Shown here: positions 11,252-24,500 of the stretch, piece by piece
Layout of the letters: each line of letters begins with the position of its first letter
Position numbering within the stretch: position 1 is the first letter of the stretch
Origin: Nipponacmea schrenckii
Lineage: Eukaryota > Mollusca > Gastropoda > Lottiidae
Length of the DNA: 64,000 bases
Direction: 5' to 3'
NCBI GenBank assembly: GCA_030562195.1
Contig: CM060199.1
Location: forward strand, 31,330,338-31,394,337
Position numbers and translations under genes: made by a program
Notes under the pieces: generated by a model
Told to the model about the DNA's origin: nothing
The model's input: only the letters and a program-made list of their open reading frames with translations
The model's database searches: none

Positions 11252-14020
11252 TTACTTGTTCGTATAACGTGTAGTGGGATTTATGAAATTATTTGTATTT
11301 AAACTGTGTTCGATCGTTGTCATGGCAACGACATACGCTTACCCTCCTTCACAATATCCGAAAACTTTCTTTTGGCTTATTTCCTGTACTGATTGACTTA
11401 AATGAGAAAAAATTGGGAAAAGAAAAATTATATACTTTATGACATCACAAAACTTCCGTGTACTCGAGACGTCATATTTAATAAGGCTCGGCGACCACAT
11501 ATACGTGGCGGAACCATAGTAACAATATACTTTTTATATATTTATCCAGTTGCTAGATTTTGTATGTCAACAAACAAATAACAGTTAATTAGTAACAAAT
11601 TAGTTCAAAACTTCTTTTTGAACATCTTAAAGATGCTATCCTGAGTGAATTTTACTTTTTCTTAAAAATGGAAATGATTCAACTTTGCATATATACTGTG
11701 CATTTGCATTAATTAAGTATAGGTTATTTGTGAAAACAGATCAATAATGATCATTACACAAGGGCCAAGGGTCATTGCGTGCAAATATCATTATATTACT
11801 GTTTTAAAAATATATATATACTGTTGTTGTGTTTTTTAACGTTTCGATTTAAGGCGTCCTCAGAAACACCATTTAGCTCATCCTTCTATTACTTTTTGTG
11901 ATATAATTAAACTGTTTTAGATGGTAGTCTATCGAATGTAACTACTCATACAATTTGTATATAGATGTGATGAGCATACATCATATAAAAGAATGGATTA
12001 TATAACAGCACACGTTACACTGAAACCGTTGTTTTCTATATATTCTCGGTCTGGTAGTCACCTGTTAATGTTCAAGTTGTTAGATCTATTGTTTTCTCAA
12101 CATGTGGCGTCAATTATGACGACATCGCAATCCGACTGACTACATGGCATTTCTAGACGCTGACACGCATAATATTCAGCATACGAAACTGCGTATGGTA
12201 TTCATATACAAATACCACACACTAACATAGTTGACAACATTTTGACTTTTTATCTAGATGTTGATAGTCGAATATATTAAAATGCTTTTAATATTTCAAC
12301 AAAATCTTCATATTAAAGGTTTTGATTAAAAGTGGCGTTTGAATTTTAAGACTTTGTTGAAATAGTATAGACATTTTATAATTCGACTTATTAATTCGAG
12401 TTAAAGATTCAAAATGGTGGGTATTATGTTACTTTACATTACTTCCATGTAAGAACCTTACGTAGTTTCTTAAGACATATTCAGCATACTTCAAATGCCT
12501 TTGTCTTTGCCTATTGTTTGATTAAACCCAAACTTGTAACAACAATATCCGAATTTTTCAAGTCGGGAAGAGACAATACATGGCTAATGCAGATTTTCAA
12601 GTTTAAGTAAATTATAAACGAATGGATTAAGATTATAATTTTTTTAAAGAAAAATAAATCCTGCGGATTTTGAAGAAATACATTGTGACATTATATTAGA
12701 AATAAATTGTCTTAACTATATTTTTTTAAAGATATATTTTAGTAAATATAATTCTATTGCAGTTTGATTTTTTTTCTATTTTCCTCCACATTTGAAAATT
12801 TAAGAATGTACATAAATTTAGACCTCAACAACATGTATACACAAAAAAAAGGTTAAATTCAGTTACAACAGTTTGTTTAGTTATTAAATGTAAACTATAT
12901 TTAAGTCCAGTTCAAACCTAACTAGATTCAAATTTAACGCTTAACCGCAAAGTGGCACTTGGTTAACCCTCTCAATAAATATATGCAATGTTCTTTGATC
13001 TAAAAGAAAAATTGCTTTCCTTCTTGCATTCAGCGAGGTAATGAATATTAGTGATGCGCCCAATTTACTTCACCTATCACAAAGTAACGAATCTGGTCTT
13101 TCTATTTGTGATAGCAAATACGAATAAATAATTTATGCATCTTTGACAAGGGGTTTGTGGACACAGGGATTTAACCTCATCTAGTCTATTTTAATCAAGG
13201 GGAAAATAATGTGACATTGAGACAAACTTGCATAGCCAAGACAGGCCCGCAGCTATAGGGGGACACTGGAAGGGGCAAGGATGGATACCCCTTCAGAAAA
13301 ATGGACATCGCATCCCATTCAAAACATTCTTACAACCGACACACTTCTTTCCTACAACTTACACGATGCCATCCGGTTTTTACCCCATTTCCAAACAATA
13401 AAGTCTGGTAATTGATTTGATATTAACAATATTTTATTTCCAGTGCACATGTACACATTTTACAGATACATATACACATGATAGGTCGATACAAAGACAA
13501 GCTTAAGCTTATATTAGTCTGGTAATGGCCTGTACAACGGAAATACAAATATATGTGTTTATTCTGCCAAGTGTTTTGTCAGTATTTTTATGTTTTGTTG
13601 TCATTTTCACATCATTTATTTTATTCCATGACATAACTATACCAATTACCTTGGCCTGGTTATTATATAGTTGGATGGTTAGATATATACACACTTTATG
13701 TATAAAATAAAAGATTGAAATTCTGGCAGTCCGTGCCTTATCTGAAATTGAAAAGTTTGGAAAATAATAACAATCCTCTCATTAAATCGCTTCATTATAG
13801 CCTATATTAAATGTATCGTATCGTATTTTAATAAAACATTACGGTCTCAAATGATATCATTGTTAAATAGACTATTATTTTTGATTTTTCCATTTACAAA
13901 ATGAATCGATTTTTTGACGTTCTATATACTTATTGAGTTAAATGGGTCGGGAGAAAAAAACAATTAGGAAAATCATTAGGTTAATTTCACATAGTCCGAA
14001 TAACTACTAGCTTCCTATCA
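11252..14020. other. Intergenic, no gene seen
   Basis: AT-rich sequence without recognisable coding or structured repeats. The opposed open frames at 13509-13694 and 13525-13710 overlap each other and have no supporting features. Confidence 0.4.
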
Positions 14021-14023
14021 TTG

Positions 14024-14325
14024 TGCGGTGACACAGTGAGTTAGACGATCGCTCACTAACCTGAATGTCCAGGGTTCAATCCCGGCAAAGGTCAAGATAA
14101 ACTTTCGAGTTTTTCAGCTAGGTTTCCCCTTGTCATTGAAGCAGGTCAGAGGGACTGGCATGCTAAAAACCGTCTAGTAGTTCGGAGGCGACAATAGACC
14201 GAGGCCCCGTGTGCCACATGTCGCCGTCCTTGCAAAATTTCTCCCTTTGCACACTGCATGGCGTTGCCCATCTTCATAAGCCTATAAGGTGCAGACGCGT
14301 AAAACTCCATTGATGTTATTTCAGA
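14024..14325 (+). mobile_element. tRNA-derived SINE, near full length
   Basis: Begins GCGGTGACACAGTGAGTTAG (A-box region) with a B box GGTTCAATCCC at 14073-14083. It then follows the family order: CCGGCAAAGGTC, TTTTTCAGC, CTTGTCATTGAAGCAGGTC, CCGAGGCCCCGTGTGCCACA, GTAAAACTCCATT. The tRNA-like head and the 300-bp body mark it as a SINE, not a tRNA gene. No clear target-site duplication was found. Confidence 0.82.
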
Positions 14326-14485
14326 TGATTGGAAGCAGTAACACATGGAGCTTTTTTATAATTTCATTTCAGATTATACTCTAGTCTAAATATCTAAAAA
14401 TAACAAATACCTTTCATTTTAAGCTATGTACACTTATATATTTCATTACTGACATTGTATAGGCCTATTAATAATACAGGGGTCG

Positions 14486-15530
14486 TTTAACTACCAAACC
14501 CTGTTTTTCTATAGCTGGTAAACAATTAGAAATTGTCAATGAGTATTTGTATCTTGGAATTCTTCTATCCGATAATGGAAATTATACACACGCAGAAAAA
14601 AGAATTGCAGCACAGGGAAAAAAATGCTTGGGATCTCTTATATCTATCACTAATCGATTTAATCTCATAGTACCTATAAATGTAAGTTATATCAATCATA
14701 AGTCTGTTCAGTGGTTAACTATGCTTGTGAAATTTTGGGAAAAATATAGATGGCGTTCAAAATGATTTTATGCGTTACACATGTTGGTAAAAATACTTCT
14801 AGGCGAGTTGGGGTTTTACCCACTAACAATAATGAGAAAAATACGTATAATTAACTTCTGGATGAGAATACTGAATTCCCAAAATTTCTTATTGAAACAA
14901 ATTACTCAGTCTTGTTGGAAGATTCTAATAACAACAAGCGTAATTGGGTTTGGAATGTCAAAAATATGTTAGACAAATTAGGTCTCTCCAATTTAAAGTA
15001 TAACCAAAATTTTCCAAATTCGATATCAATATCAACCATTATTTCCCGTATTAAAGATATCTTTATCCAGGAGTGGACTCCTTTTTTATAAATTATATAA
15101 ACACACTTTCCTGATTGATTCATATCTCCTTAATTCAATTGAACACAAGTATAGATGAGTAATTTCTCCGAAATGGTACTATGCTATTGAAACCGGTACT
15201 GCTCGTCAAAATAGAATATGCTTATGCTGCAAAATGAACACGAATATCATGTCTTGCTCTGTTGTCCAGCCCACGTGCCTTTACGTCGAAAATTCTTTCA
15301 TCGCTGATTTTGGTCCTTTACATCACTTCATAAGTGAGCCAAATACCTTCTCCAGTCATTCGATATAAGGAAATCTATGGTGGGGGTCACATGCTCTCAC
15401 ATTTTCTTACTTCTGATGTCTCACAATGCTGTTCTGATTTTTATTTTTGTAATCTGTTTATGTATTATCTGTATCTTGAGGCTATAGCAAGTGATTTGCT
15501 CTGCCAGTAATAAACTAAAATAATAATACT
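14486..15530 (+). mobile_element. LINE retrotransposon remnant (3' end of the RT open frame)
   Basis: Frame-shifted fragments read like the C-terminal end of a non-LTR retrotransposon polyprotein. One is YLGILLSDNGNYTHAEKRIA at about 14550. The next is ELGFYPLTIMRKIRIINFW at about 14806. A third, YHVLLCCPAHVPLRRKFF at about 15245, resembles the usual final motif with a Cys-Pro pair before a basic stretch. Frames are broken by stops and shifts, so it is inactive. The remnant ends near CCAGTAATAAACTAAAATAA. Confidence 0.65.
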
Positions 15531-15534
15531 CAAA

Positions 15535-16540
15535 AATGATAAGGTTACATTCTCATTCTGAATATTAGCCAATTCATGTTTCGTAAGTTACGCTATTTTA
15601 CATTGCTTTGAAATGCCTCAAATGCGGAATGTATGGTAACTCTAGGTATGTACCCATCTGGTCATTCGATTTTACTGAGTATCTCGTGTTTCTTGGGAAT
15701 ACTTCTGATAGCGAATCACTGTTTATAATTGTTGTTACTAAACTATAACTAAGCTAAATTAACTAAAGAGCTACATGACCATCCCTCCCAACAAACACCA
15801 CACCAAGCAGTTGTAAGCATATTTAAGGGGTGTGACATTGGGCTCAAAGGTGTTTTGGGGTGAAAACTAAGCCCTAGAAATGTTCAAAATTCATATCAGA
15901 CAGTCTGATGTCTGTTACCTTCTGATGTGGGGGGGGGGGGGCTCGCTCGCTCATATTCTAGCCTCCACCTAGATACGCCCCTGTATTATAGATAATTCTG
16001 CGATTCCATTAGATGCTAAATTCACTATTTACTAAGAAAGCTTTAAAATAACGCATTGAGTGCAGATGATGGATGGACCTTGAGATGAAAACTTATGCGT
16101 GTGAAATTTTGGAACATTGTCCAAATTCTTAATTCGACATATTTCCTAAATACGTTAATCATTAGCACATCAATGATCTTGTCTTTACATCAGGAATCGT
16201 ACAGGTGCTTTGACTCTGTACATTGAACAGTTATCGCTCTGATTCTTGGATTTTCGAATAACATGATCGGTTGCTATTCAAAAAGCCGAAACATTATTAC
16301 GCTTTATGAAATTCATTAATATACAGAAATGAACAGTAAATAAAATTTGATGTTGCCGTGTTATTCTTGATGCAGTAAAGCCAGTAAGTGAAGAATCCGT
16401 TCCGGTATCTTTGTGGAAACGTAACAGATTTCGAAATTTTAATTTTAATTTAATAAGAGATAATATAATTAAAAGAAGTCCCATGTGGATTTTGTAAATA
16501 CTGTTCAGCTATAATATACAACACGAAAGTGGATACACCA
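15535..16540. other. Intergenic, no gene seen
   Basis: No coding signal. Includes a G homopolymer of about 14 near 15930. The open frame at 16278-16484 is unsupported. Confidence 0.4.
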
Positions 16541-16544
16541 TTAA

Positions 16545-16905
16545 CGATACGCCCACATGATTGCCGTCACTCATATCCACACGAACACAATTGCTAAGTT
16601 TCGGGGAAGGGAGGGATTGAATCTCCCAGATATACAGGCCGAGGATGGAACATAGATAAATCGACATATATTTAACATTAAGCGTTATGCCCTCATCCTG
16701 GAAAGACGTTCATTTTTTTAGATCGATAGGACTCTACAAGGCACAAATTTTGGCTGATTTTGACGAAACGTAATGAAATTGTTTCCTGTCAGCAAAGGAT
16801 AAAAATGTATAATAATAGTTAATTTTCTTGTTAATAAGAATAAACTTAATTAATTAATTTTGGAAACATGTTTTATGTGCGTTATTGCCTGAAAACTAGT
16901 GAATA
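16545..16905 (-). repeat. Decayed pearl-like modular repeat
   Basis: Starts (on +) with ATACGCCCACATGATTGCCG, the reverse complement of the element end GGCAAT...ATGTGGGCGTAT. It later contains GGCTGATTTTGACGAAACGT and GTGCGTTATTGCCTG, which match module segments at 5466-6345. Confidence 0.55.
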
Positions 16906-18870
16906 TCTCGAAATACTAAATAGAAAGTACAATCATCAACGGATGAAGAAGAAACTTGGGGAAATTGTGTTATTATAAACCAAAAAAGTTCATAAGAAGT
17001 GTATGACTAAATGTACTGCTAGATATTTTAAATTAAAATCAAAGCTGCATTTGGATGTATTATGTTACCTTGCTAGATACATTTATAAGCACTTGGTGGT
17101 AAACATTAAAGTATATATTTAGTAATTATTATCTAGTTTTCGTCAACAAAACAATAGAAAACTATTATATTACTCTGAAATAATAGGTTGTTAATTATAC
17201 TACAGTGTACACTTCGACATGCACTGGGACCACAAAATAAAGTGGGAATGTCGAAATAATTATAATTTTGAGATTTGATATTATACCCCATGTGCCAGAT
17301 GAAATACCGCAGTACTTTCCAATAATACAAAGACAATTCAGTTAATTCTTAAGTAACCCTTTCCACGTCTTTCTTTGTTCTATCCACCACTGTATCTAGT
17401 AGAATGGATAAATGTTGTTAAAAAAAACTGTCCAATATAAGGTAAAAACCGTTTAGAAACTATTAGACAAAGTAGTACATCAGTTTGGGGGGTTTGGCAG
17501 GTATTTTTTCTTAATAATGTTAACTTAAAGGAGACCAGAAGAAAATATTGGGCATTATATTTCAATTTTCTATCCTGTAAAGGTCATTTATACACTTATA
17601 ACATGTGACAATGAACCTTATGCAATTCAAATGTGTACATGAGTGTACAGAGGGGGCCGAAGACCAAGACCTCACACAAATGTAGGGTTGTTTACTATAT
17701 TCAGCAACAAATGAAACATGAAAAATACCTCCACTTGAAGTAAAAAAATAAATCGTAATCCATTATTTAATTTATAATATTATTTTTCAACAGAAATATT
17801 TTCCTCTATTGATTTTCACACTGACACTCAAGAAGACACAGTTGACTTAATCAGAATTCATTTAAATTTTAATTAGTCGGTGAGTTTTGTTGATCTCATG
17901 CTTGTGTTTGGCTATTATTTAAGTATAAAATAATTCACGAAACTGTCTATTAAGACAGTTCAATAGACAGTGTCTGCACAGTATCCCTCTCTTTGCATGT
18001 TGAGTTATTGGGCACGGTTTTTTTTTATAAACAATTTTTATTTCATTATAGATGTTTTACGAAACACAATATATAAATAAGCTATACGGAAAAAAGCAAA
18101 TGCTTATTTGAATCCGCCTCGCTAAACAAAATAATTGCACAAATATAATTCATAATGTATAAAAGTAAATATGTGCAGATCAAATAAAAGTAAGAGATAG
18201 AGAGAGAAATGTATAATAGACAAAGATAAGTGGGTGGTACTGTGGGTCATCTAATAGACATGAGCAATTGCGAATTGCGTTGAATATTCAAATGATCAAG
18301 GAGACGCATCGTGTGCCTTTTTTTTTGACTGTTTTAGTATCGCACCTCCCCCCTTCCCGTAAATCTATCGATTTGAACTTGGCAGAGAGTGCCGAATTAC
18401 TGTCTATACACTTTTTATCAGAAAACCTTTTTATCGAAATTAATACCGCCGACAAACATTGACTAAACCGGAAAACTTTCGCTTATTTTTGTTCTACCTA
18501 GACCAAAGTGCGTAGGTAAATTCTTCTGTATATGGCGCAGCACTGTTTCATCATGCCGGAATTTTTTTTTTCATATTCACAGATACATTACTATGGACAC
18601 GTTTAGCAAGGCGATAAGACATAATAATTTTGTAAAAATTATTTTAAATCAAAAATTAAAATCAAAACTGTCAGTGGACGAATGTTAGGGCCTACCTCGC
18701 TTGTGGGTGTATGCTTTCATGTCTGGCAAGCTTTCTATAAAAACTTTGGGTTATAAACATTATGTTTTATATATCGTAAATTGTTATGTTCTTTGTATAC
18801 GGCAAGAAAACAATAGAAAACATATATGTACTTAGTATCATATTACTCAGAAATAATAGGTTATCAATGT
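16906..18870. other. Intergenic, no gene seen
   Basis: AT-rich. A segment AATAATAGGTT near 17185 has a partner with similar surroundings near 18855, suggesting an old dispersed repeat. Open frames at 17133, 17380 and 18268 are unsupported. Confidence 0.4.
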
Positions 18871-18876
18871 TACTAA

Positions 18877-19104
18877 TTATAATAATTTTAGATGTTTCAT
18901 CAAGTCATAATGGCGGTACCAGTCTTCCAAAACTTGGGGTTCAAATAGATTACAGACCGACTTAATAGCGCGGATTGGTAATGAAGTTCGGGTGCTTCTG
19001 TATCTCGCTTTCTGGCAGCAGTGGACGAGAGATGGCATACTAGACGCTGGTGGATGGTAGGGCGTTGTAGTGTAGTTAGTGGGTGTCTCAGATAAGAGGA
19101 GCAT
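18877..19104 (-). other. Unrecognised 75-codon open frame of higher GC
   Basis: The frame contains IRAIKSVCNLFEPQVLEDWY and is noticeably less AT-rich than its surroundings. I do not recognise it. The composition and the adjacent repeat fragments suggest a remnant of a transposon open frame, but no catalytic motif is visible. Confidence 0.25.
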
Positions 19105-19159
19105 GGTGGCTGTGGCTAATTTGGTTTTGTCTATTGTGTTCTTTGTGGTTTGGTAGTTT

Positions 19160-19290
19160 GAAGCGATATTTCATCTGTCCTCAGGTGTGTGACGGTGAAG
19201 CGGACGTTGATAAAATGTGGTGGTCTACTTTCATTTTTATAGTTCAAAATGTTCATGGTCAAGTTATTTTTGATTAGAAACTTAGTACTG
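19160..19290 (+). repeat. Fragment of the GGACT element family
   Basis: Matches the interior of the 460-bp units at 24987 and 26307: AAGCGGACGTTGATAAAATG, TTTCATTTTTATAGTTCAAA and TTCATGGTCA. Confidence 0.65.
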
Positions 19291-19624
19291 CCAGGCTTTC
19301 GAGTGATTTCTCAAAGTCATAGTTCATGAATAAAAGATATTACGAAACAGTAATTTGTATTAAATAACGCTGGGGCAAATGATATATTAGTAAGTGATAT
19401 TAATGTTTGTAAAAATGTACTCATAACTGGCTAAGAACAACATATTATTTAGTATGATCATCGACTGTCTTTTATGTCACACACAAAATGAAACGGACTT
19501 CAAACGTACATACTCTTGGTTTTTTTTTTCGTTGCCTTGGTTATGAAAAGGGGTTCCTCGGTCATTGTTAATGTTTCTTGTAGTTGAAGGGAAGTAACTC
19601 TGAATAATGGAATGAATTCTAATT

Positions 19625-20115
19625 GGACTCGGTCCACAAATTTATCTCTTTCAATGTAAAATCATTGGAAACTCTCCTATATGTCACATGAAATGAAATG
19701 AAATGAATGGAGTTTTACGTCCTACTCTTCTGCACCTTATTGGCTAATGAAGACGGGCAACACCATGCATTGTGCAATGAGGGCAATTTTGCAAGGCATT
19801 AGCCTACTTTTTTTGCGATTTCCAACTATCGAGGGATCTTTAACGTGCACAGCCTGTAGCACAAGGGGCCTCGGTTTATTGGCCCATCCGAACGACTAGA
19901 CGCTTTTTCCATGTCAGTCCCTCCGACCTGCATCACTGACAAGAGGAAATCGTGCTGAAAAATCCGAAAGTTCATCTAGACCTTTGCCGGGATTGAACCC
20001 TGGACCTTCAGGTTAGAGAGCAAGCGTCTAACCCACTGAGCCACCGCGGCTTCATATGTCACATGAAAGCCTGGCCAATACTTAGTTTATGTACAAAATT
20101 TCAATATGGCGAGGT
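19625..20115 (-). repeat. GGACT-family copy split by a SINE
   Basis: The segments 19625-19693 and 20054-20115 together read as one continuous reverse-complement copy: GGACTCGGTCC..., GAAACTCTCCTATATGTCAC, AAAGCCTGGCCAATACTTAG, TGTACAAAATTTCAATATGG. The SINE at 19694-20053 sits inside it. Confidence 0.75.
19679..20068 (-). mobile_element. Full-length tRNA-derived SINE with 15-bp TSD
   Basis: On the - strand the body (20053-19694) begins GCCGCGGTGGCTCAGTGGGT (A-box region). The B box GGTTCAATCCC follows, then a unique body and the tail CATTTCATTTCATTT. It is flanked by perfect 15-bp duplications ATATGTCACATGAAA at 19679-19693 and 20054-20068. It is the best reference copy for this family in the window. 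Confidence 0.9.
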
Positions 20116-20167
20116 AGTGGAATTCAATCGTTCGGAGACATATTCTTTAACCACATTATTATTTATT

Positions 20168-20168
20168 T

Positions 20169-20201
<33 letters not shown>
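20168..20201. repeat. Poly-T tract
   Basis: A run of about 30 T close to the 3' side of the downstream minus-strand gene. On the - strand it is poly-A, possibly a retroelement tail. Confidence 0.7.
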
Positions 20202-20204
<3 letters not shown>

Positions 20205-20397
20205 CCAATAAATTATATCCTAGATAATAACAAACATTAACTTGATATCTATAAAAAGTTATAATTTTATGAATTTATTATTATTTACATTATTTAGTGA
20301 AACTCCTTTGAATACTTCATTGACATATTCCAGGTGTAAAAGATTTCACTGAAAGTTTGTTTCTAATGTTCCGATGTTCTGATGACTTATTTGGCTT

Positions 20398-21573
20398 TTA
20401 AGCCTTCAATGTGTAACCTGTTGGCTCAATCTGTGCATTATTATACATTGGCTTTTTAAAATGACGCCAGAGCATAACTATTAGCTTTACAACGGCAAGA
20501 ACACATCCTATAGCGAGTAGAACGACGGTGAAAATAGAGTTTGTTTTGGCACTATCATAATTTTTGGAGATGCTTCCACCAAGCGCAACCATAACGACTA
20601 AATATGGAGTGACTGTGTATCTTGAGTATTTGTCCAATAATATTAAATCAGTTCCGGCGAATACTAGGATTTCTACTGTTAAAATTCCAAGAGCAACAGT
20701 ACCAGCTGTTTCAATTTCTACGCCAGGATCAGCTACGTAAACCATTACCATGATCACGTTCAATAGAGTGGCTATGGTGGTCCATGTGGCATAAACACCA
20801 AATGCGTTGTGAACAATTATTCGGTGACACCAAATTTCAAAATTTCTCCCTTGTTTGGCCAATAATGGAGCTTGTTCGGCAAAGCTTCTGTAGCTGAAGA
20901 ACAGACAGATGTACAAAGAAAACGCAATCAGGAACAACAAAACGAATGCTGCTATTAAGCTTTCACGATCGAAGGCCAATGTCCAGCCTATATTTAAACA
21001 CAGATTTGTAAAATATGTAACAAAAAGCGGAATTGTTAGTATTTTAGGGTTGGTGTATGACGGGCCTTCCTCTGTTTTCTTAAAGACTGTGTAGAATGAG
21101 AAAACTATAAACAGTGATTGCCAAAGGTAGATAACTCCCCAAATACTAAATGTCCAACCAGCAGGAGTTATACCGGTTTCATACTTGGCCGATATAGTAC
21201 CAGTGCTGTTGAGGTATAAAGCTGAAAAAGAAACAATACCACTATATATAGTAATGTGCTGTCTATATACCCGTACCCGCTTCTATGATATCCTCAAAAT
21301 GTAAATGTCAGCATTGATATGTTGATATGTGTGTGCATCAATATTTGCATTTTTACCATATGTTGTTGAAACCCATCCGCCTACAACGCATGGGAGTAAA
21401 TTGAAAAAAAGGCCTGTGTATAGATTAAACTTTAGGTCAACTAATGGACATACAACAAAAATGAACTTACGTGGAGCACCTTGACCACTGAGACCGTTGA
21501 AAGTAAATGTTATCACCATTATCACCACTACACCAATCATTAACCCGAGGAGAAATTTGTTGTGACCCGCCAT
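20398..21573 (-). CDS. TspO/MBR-like eight-helix membrane protein, paralogue A
   Basis: Two coding exons, 21573-21471 (103 bp) and 21221-20398, joined by a 249-bp phase-1 intron (donor GTAAGT, acceptor TTTCAG), give 308 residues. About eight hydrophobic helices are visible. The first is a single N-terminal helix (GLMIGVVVIMVITF). The second contains the signature ITPAGWTFSIWGVIYLWQ, and another contains HNAFGVYATWTTIATLLN. These motifs resemble the TspO/MBR (tryptophan-rich sensory protein) superfamily as found in many bacteria; the assignment is by motif memory, not by a search. TspO proteins bind tetrapyrroles and cholesterol, but no function is claimed here. It is closest to paralogue D (36086-37247). 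A 5' UTR acceptor (CTTTATAG) lies just upstream of the ATG. A possible polyadenylation signal (AATAAA on -) is near 20274. Confidence 0.87.
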
Positions 21574-21599
21574 GTTGTTTTCTATTTCTATAAAGAAAA

Positions 21600-24500
21600 G
21601 AATAGGTCTATGTTATAAATGTACAAACCAAATTCAAAAACATATCGATTTCGATGGCTCTTGTACACTATCCTAAAAATATTAATCCAAATCGGTCTAC
21701 ATTTAGTCTTTTTGTGTTGACGTGTTCAGGCGTAACTTCCGAGCATCCTACGAATTTGCCTTCCTCAAATATCCAATTTAGCAGATTAGGTACCAGAATG
21801 TTCTTCACAGTCATGAAATAATTCGTCCATATTGTTGTTGCTATTTCGTCCGCCTTGCTGTCTATAACATAATAATGGCGTCTCATCGTCTTGAATATTC
21901 CCTTGAGGTGTTTTCAGACGTTCAACGGAAGTGGCTAGGCAGAAAGCATGCTTCATCTTATTAAAGTTCTATATTACAATGTAGTGTGACGTTTCAAAAA
22001 TATATGACGTTAAAAATGTCATAGAAATACGTCGTCAAAGGATGACGTATGTTAAAAAAAAAACTCTGTGGTGCAATTCGTTTAGAATATTTCGGTTATA
22101 TGGCCTAAATAAACTACACAGTTTACACCAATTAATAGTAAACAAGATGCAAATTCTTTCAGCAAATAAGCTTTATACTTAGATGATAAAAACGAAAACT
22201 GGGAACTTATTTGGAAATTAATAAAAGCGTTATTTAGAAAAAGGGTAAGTTTAAGGTTTAGGACTAATATGTTACCGAAATTGCTAGAACAAAATATCAG
22301 GACTGTTTTTTTATATTTAAGAAAGACTATAAAAAAATTATTTTAAAATAATAAATAGCTAAGCTGAGTCGCAAAAAACCCACAAAATTTATCTTATGAA
22401 CATTCTACCATGAAATTGGATGGCCCGGCCCAAATGATAATGTATCAAAATTTTGCCAATCAACCAATGACCCTGAAAAATCAGGGAAAACCTTGAAAAT
22501 CCCTGCTATAACCCTTTCCTCGCTAAATAAATGAAAAACAAATCATTCAGATAAGAATAACAAGTCTCTTAACCAATGAATGTTAATGTTTTTATCTATA
22601 GTAGCCTACGAACAACCGTTATACAAGCTCGGTGATAACCGACTAATAAAAGAAAAGCCTCTGACCTTAAACCAATGGTCACTTCGTCGTTTGAATGGCT
22701 AAATTTTTTAAAATGCTCATAGAAAAATGTAACGAAAGTTTGGTCTAATATAAATGAGACTGAAAGTGGACAGTGAATTCATGTATTGTCATACAAAATA
22801 CTGCACGTGCTTAGCATTAAACGGATACGATTCTTTCTGTGATTTTAAATGAATAACTTGTTTGACTCCGTGTCATTTTATTTTTAGTAATTTCAAATAG
22901 TTCTCTTTAAACCAACGCGTCAATACAGCAACCTTGAAGATCAACGACGTATTGTCGGACAATATGAAATCCGTTTAAGTAGTTGTTTACTAGGTTCCGG
23001 TCAGTGCATTTATGATAGATTTACAATATCAAAATAACATTTCTTGACAACAAATGTAAACAACTCGTATAGATTACTACGTTGTGTCAAAGAATTTATG
23101 GATTGGTCGGATCACAAAATCCACCAGATCTTTTTTTTTCCTAAGAATAATGATCCCACAGTAACTTAACATAGAAAATTTACATCATATCTTTGTCAAG
23201 GGTGTTATACATTTTAATCCTAATTGTTTCCGATTTTTATTCGCATGTTATGTATTTAACTTTTTCAGCTTACAGCTTTCCGAGAGTCATTATTTGACCA
23301 ACATTAAACAAAAGCAAATAGCTATAATATTATAGAAGAGCAAATGCTTTTTCATATGAAGTTTAATTCCTAAAAAAAAATCTGTTAAAAAAATCGTTAG
23401 CTATATTTTATATATAAAAAAACTATAGTGGGCAGTTAATAACACAGAGTATATTATTAATAGTATAGTATATATATTGAAACTATACCTATATTTCATA
23501 AATATTTTCCATATCATCGTCTGATTTATTTATGTTTATACTGTACGTACCTTTGAATGGACTTTCCGTATCAAATATCAAGTTGATCTGATGAATCCGG
23601 TCAAATCGATACTATTATAGCCACACAAACGTTGTATAATACTCACTCAGGAAAAAATAACAAATTTCATTGGCTAGTCTGGCCAGACTATGTTAGATTA
23701 TCCACTTTCACACACACACACACACTTGAACACGTTTGGGCTAGTTTGATTACAATTCATCTAACGAAGCAAATTAGGCATTTAGTATAATAGGATTTCG
23801 ATATCAAACTGTTAAAAACGTAACAAACCCGGCCATTCATAGTCCGACATAATAGCCTTTCTGGTAATAACCCACATATTTTTGACAGTAATGGACCACA
23901 TAGAAGAATTAGAAATTTCCTTCCCGACAAAATTTGAAACAAAAAAAAAAAAACAAATGCCAACGGATCATGTCTGGAATGCGGCTACTTTCAGAAAAGA
24001 ATCAAAAACAATAGTCGCTGGAAAGTAACACTCGGAATGTTTCGGTCAATATTCTTCCGAAACCTTATATAATGAAGACTTATCAAATGCGTTGTAAATT
24101 TAAAGTGTTTGATCTGATAAAACAATTTCATTCTTATATAATAAAAGTCCGAGTTGTTGAACTTTCATTGCTCAAATTTCACTATATATAAATAGGTGAC
24201 GTGTATTGGGAATGGGCCTTTGATTTGTGAAACACCTTTGAATTGAATATTAAGTCCTCTAAAAAGCCATAAACGTCCTTTCAATTCATAATGTAGTCAG
24301 AGAGTAATGCAGATCCAAACGAAAGTGAGTTAGGTTTGGAATATTCTCAAACTGTGGGATAAAAATATGAAAACAAAATACTTTAAATACTAAAACAACA
24401 TTAATAAATTGGGGGTGTTTATAATGAAGTTACATGTATATTGATTGTTGGACTTAGCTCGCTTGCATTCTCCATATTTGGGCACGACTCCAATAATATG

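Noticed and set aside
14024..14110. tRNA gene
   Set aside because: A and B boxes are present but the segment continues as a 300-bp SINE that recurs in the window; tRNA stems do not pair well.
15925..15940. G and C homopolymer runs (also near 33765 and 34505) as regulatory or G-quadruplex sites
   Set aside because: Single uninterrupted runs are most simply homopolymer slippage; no repeated G-tract pattern.
21668..21886. 72-codon frame upstream of paralogue A as an extra gene
   Set aside because: No domain, splice partner or distinct composition; left as intergenic.
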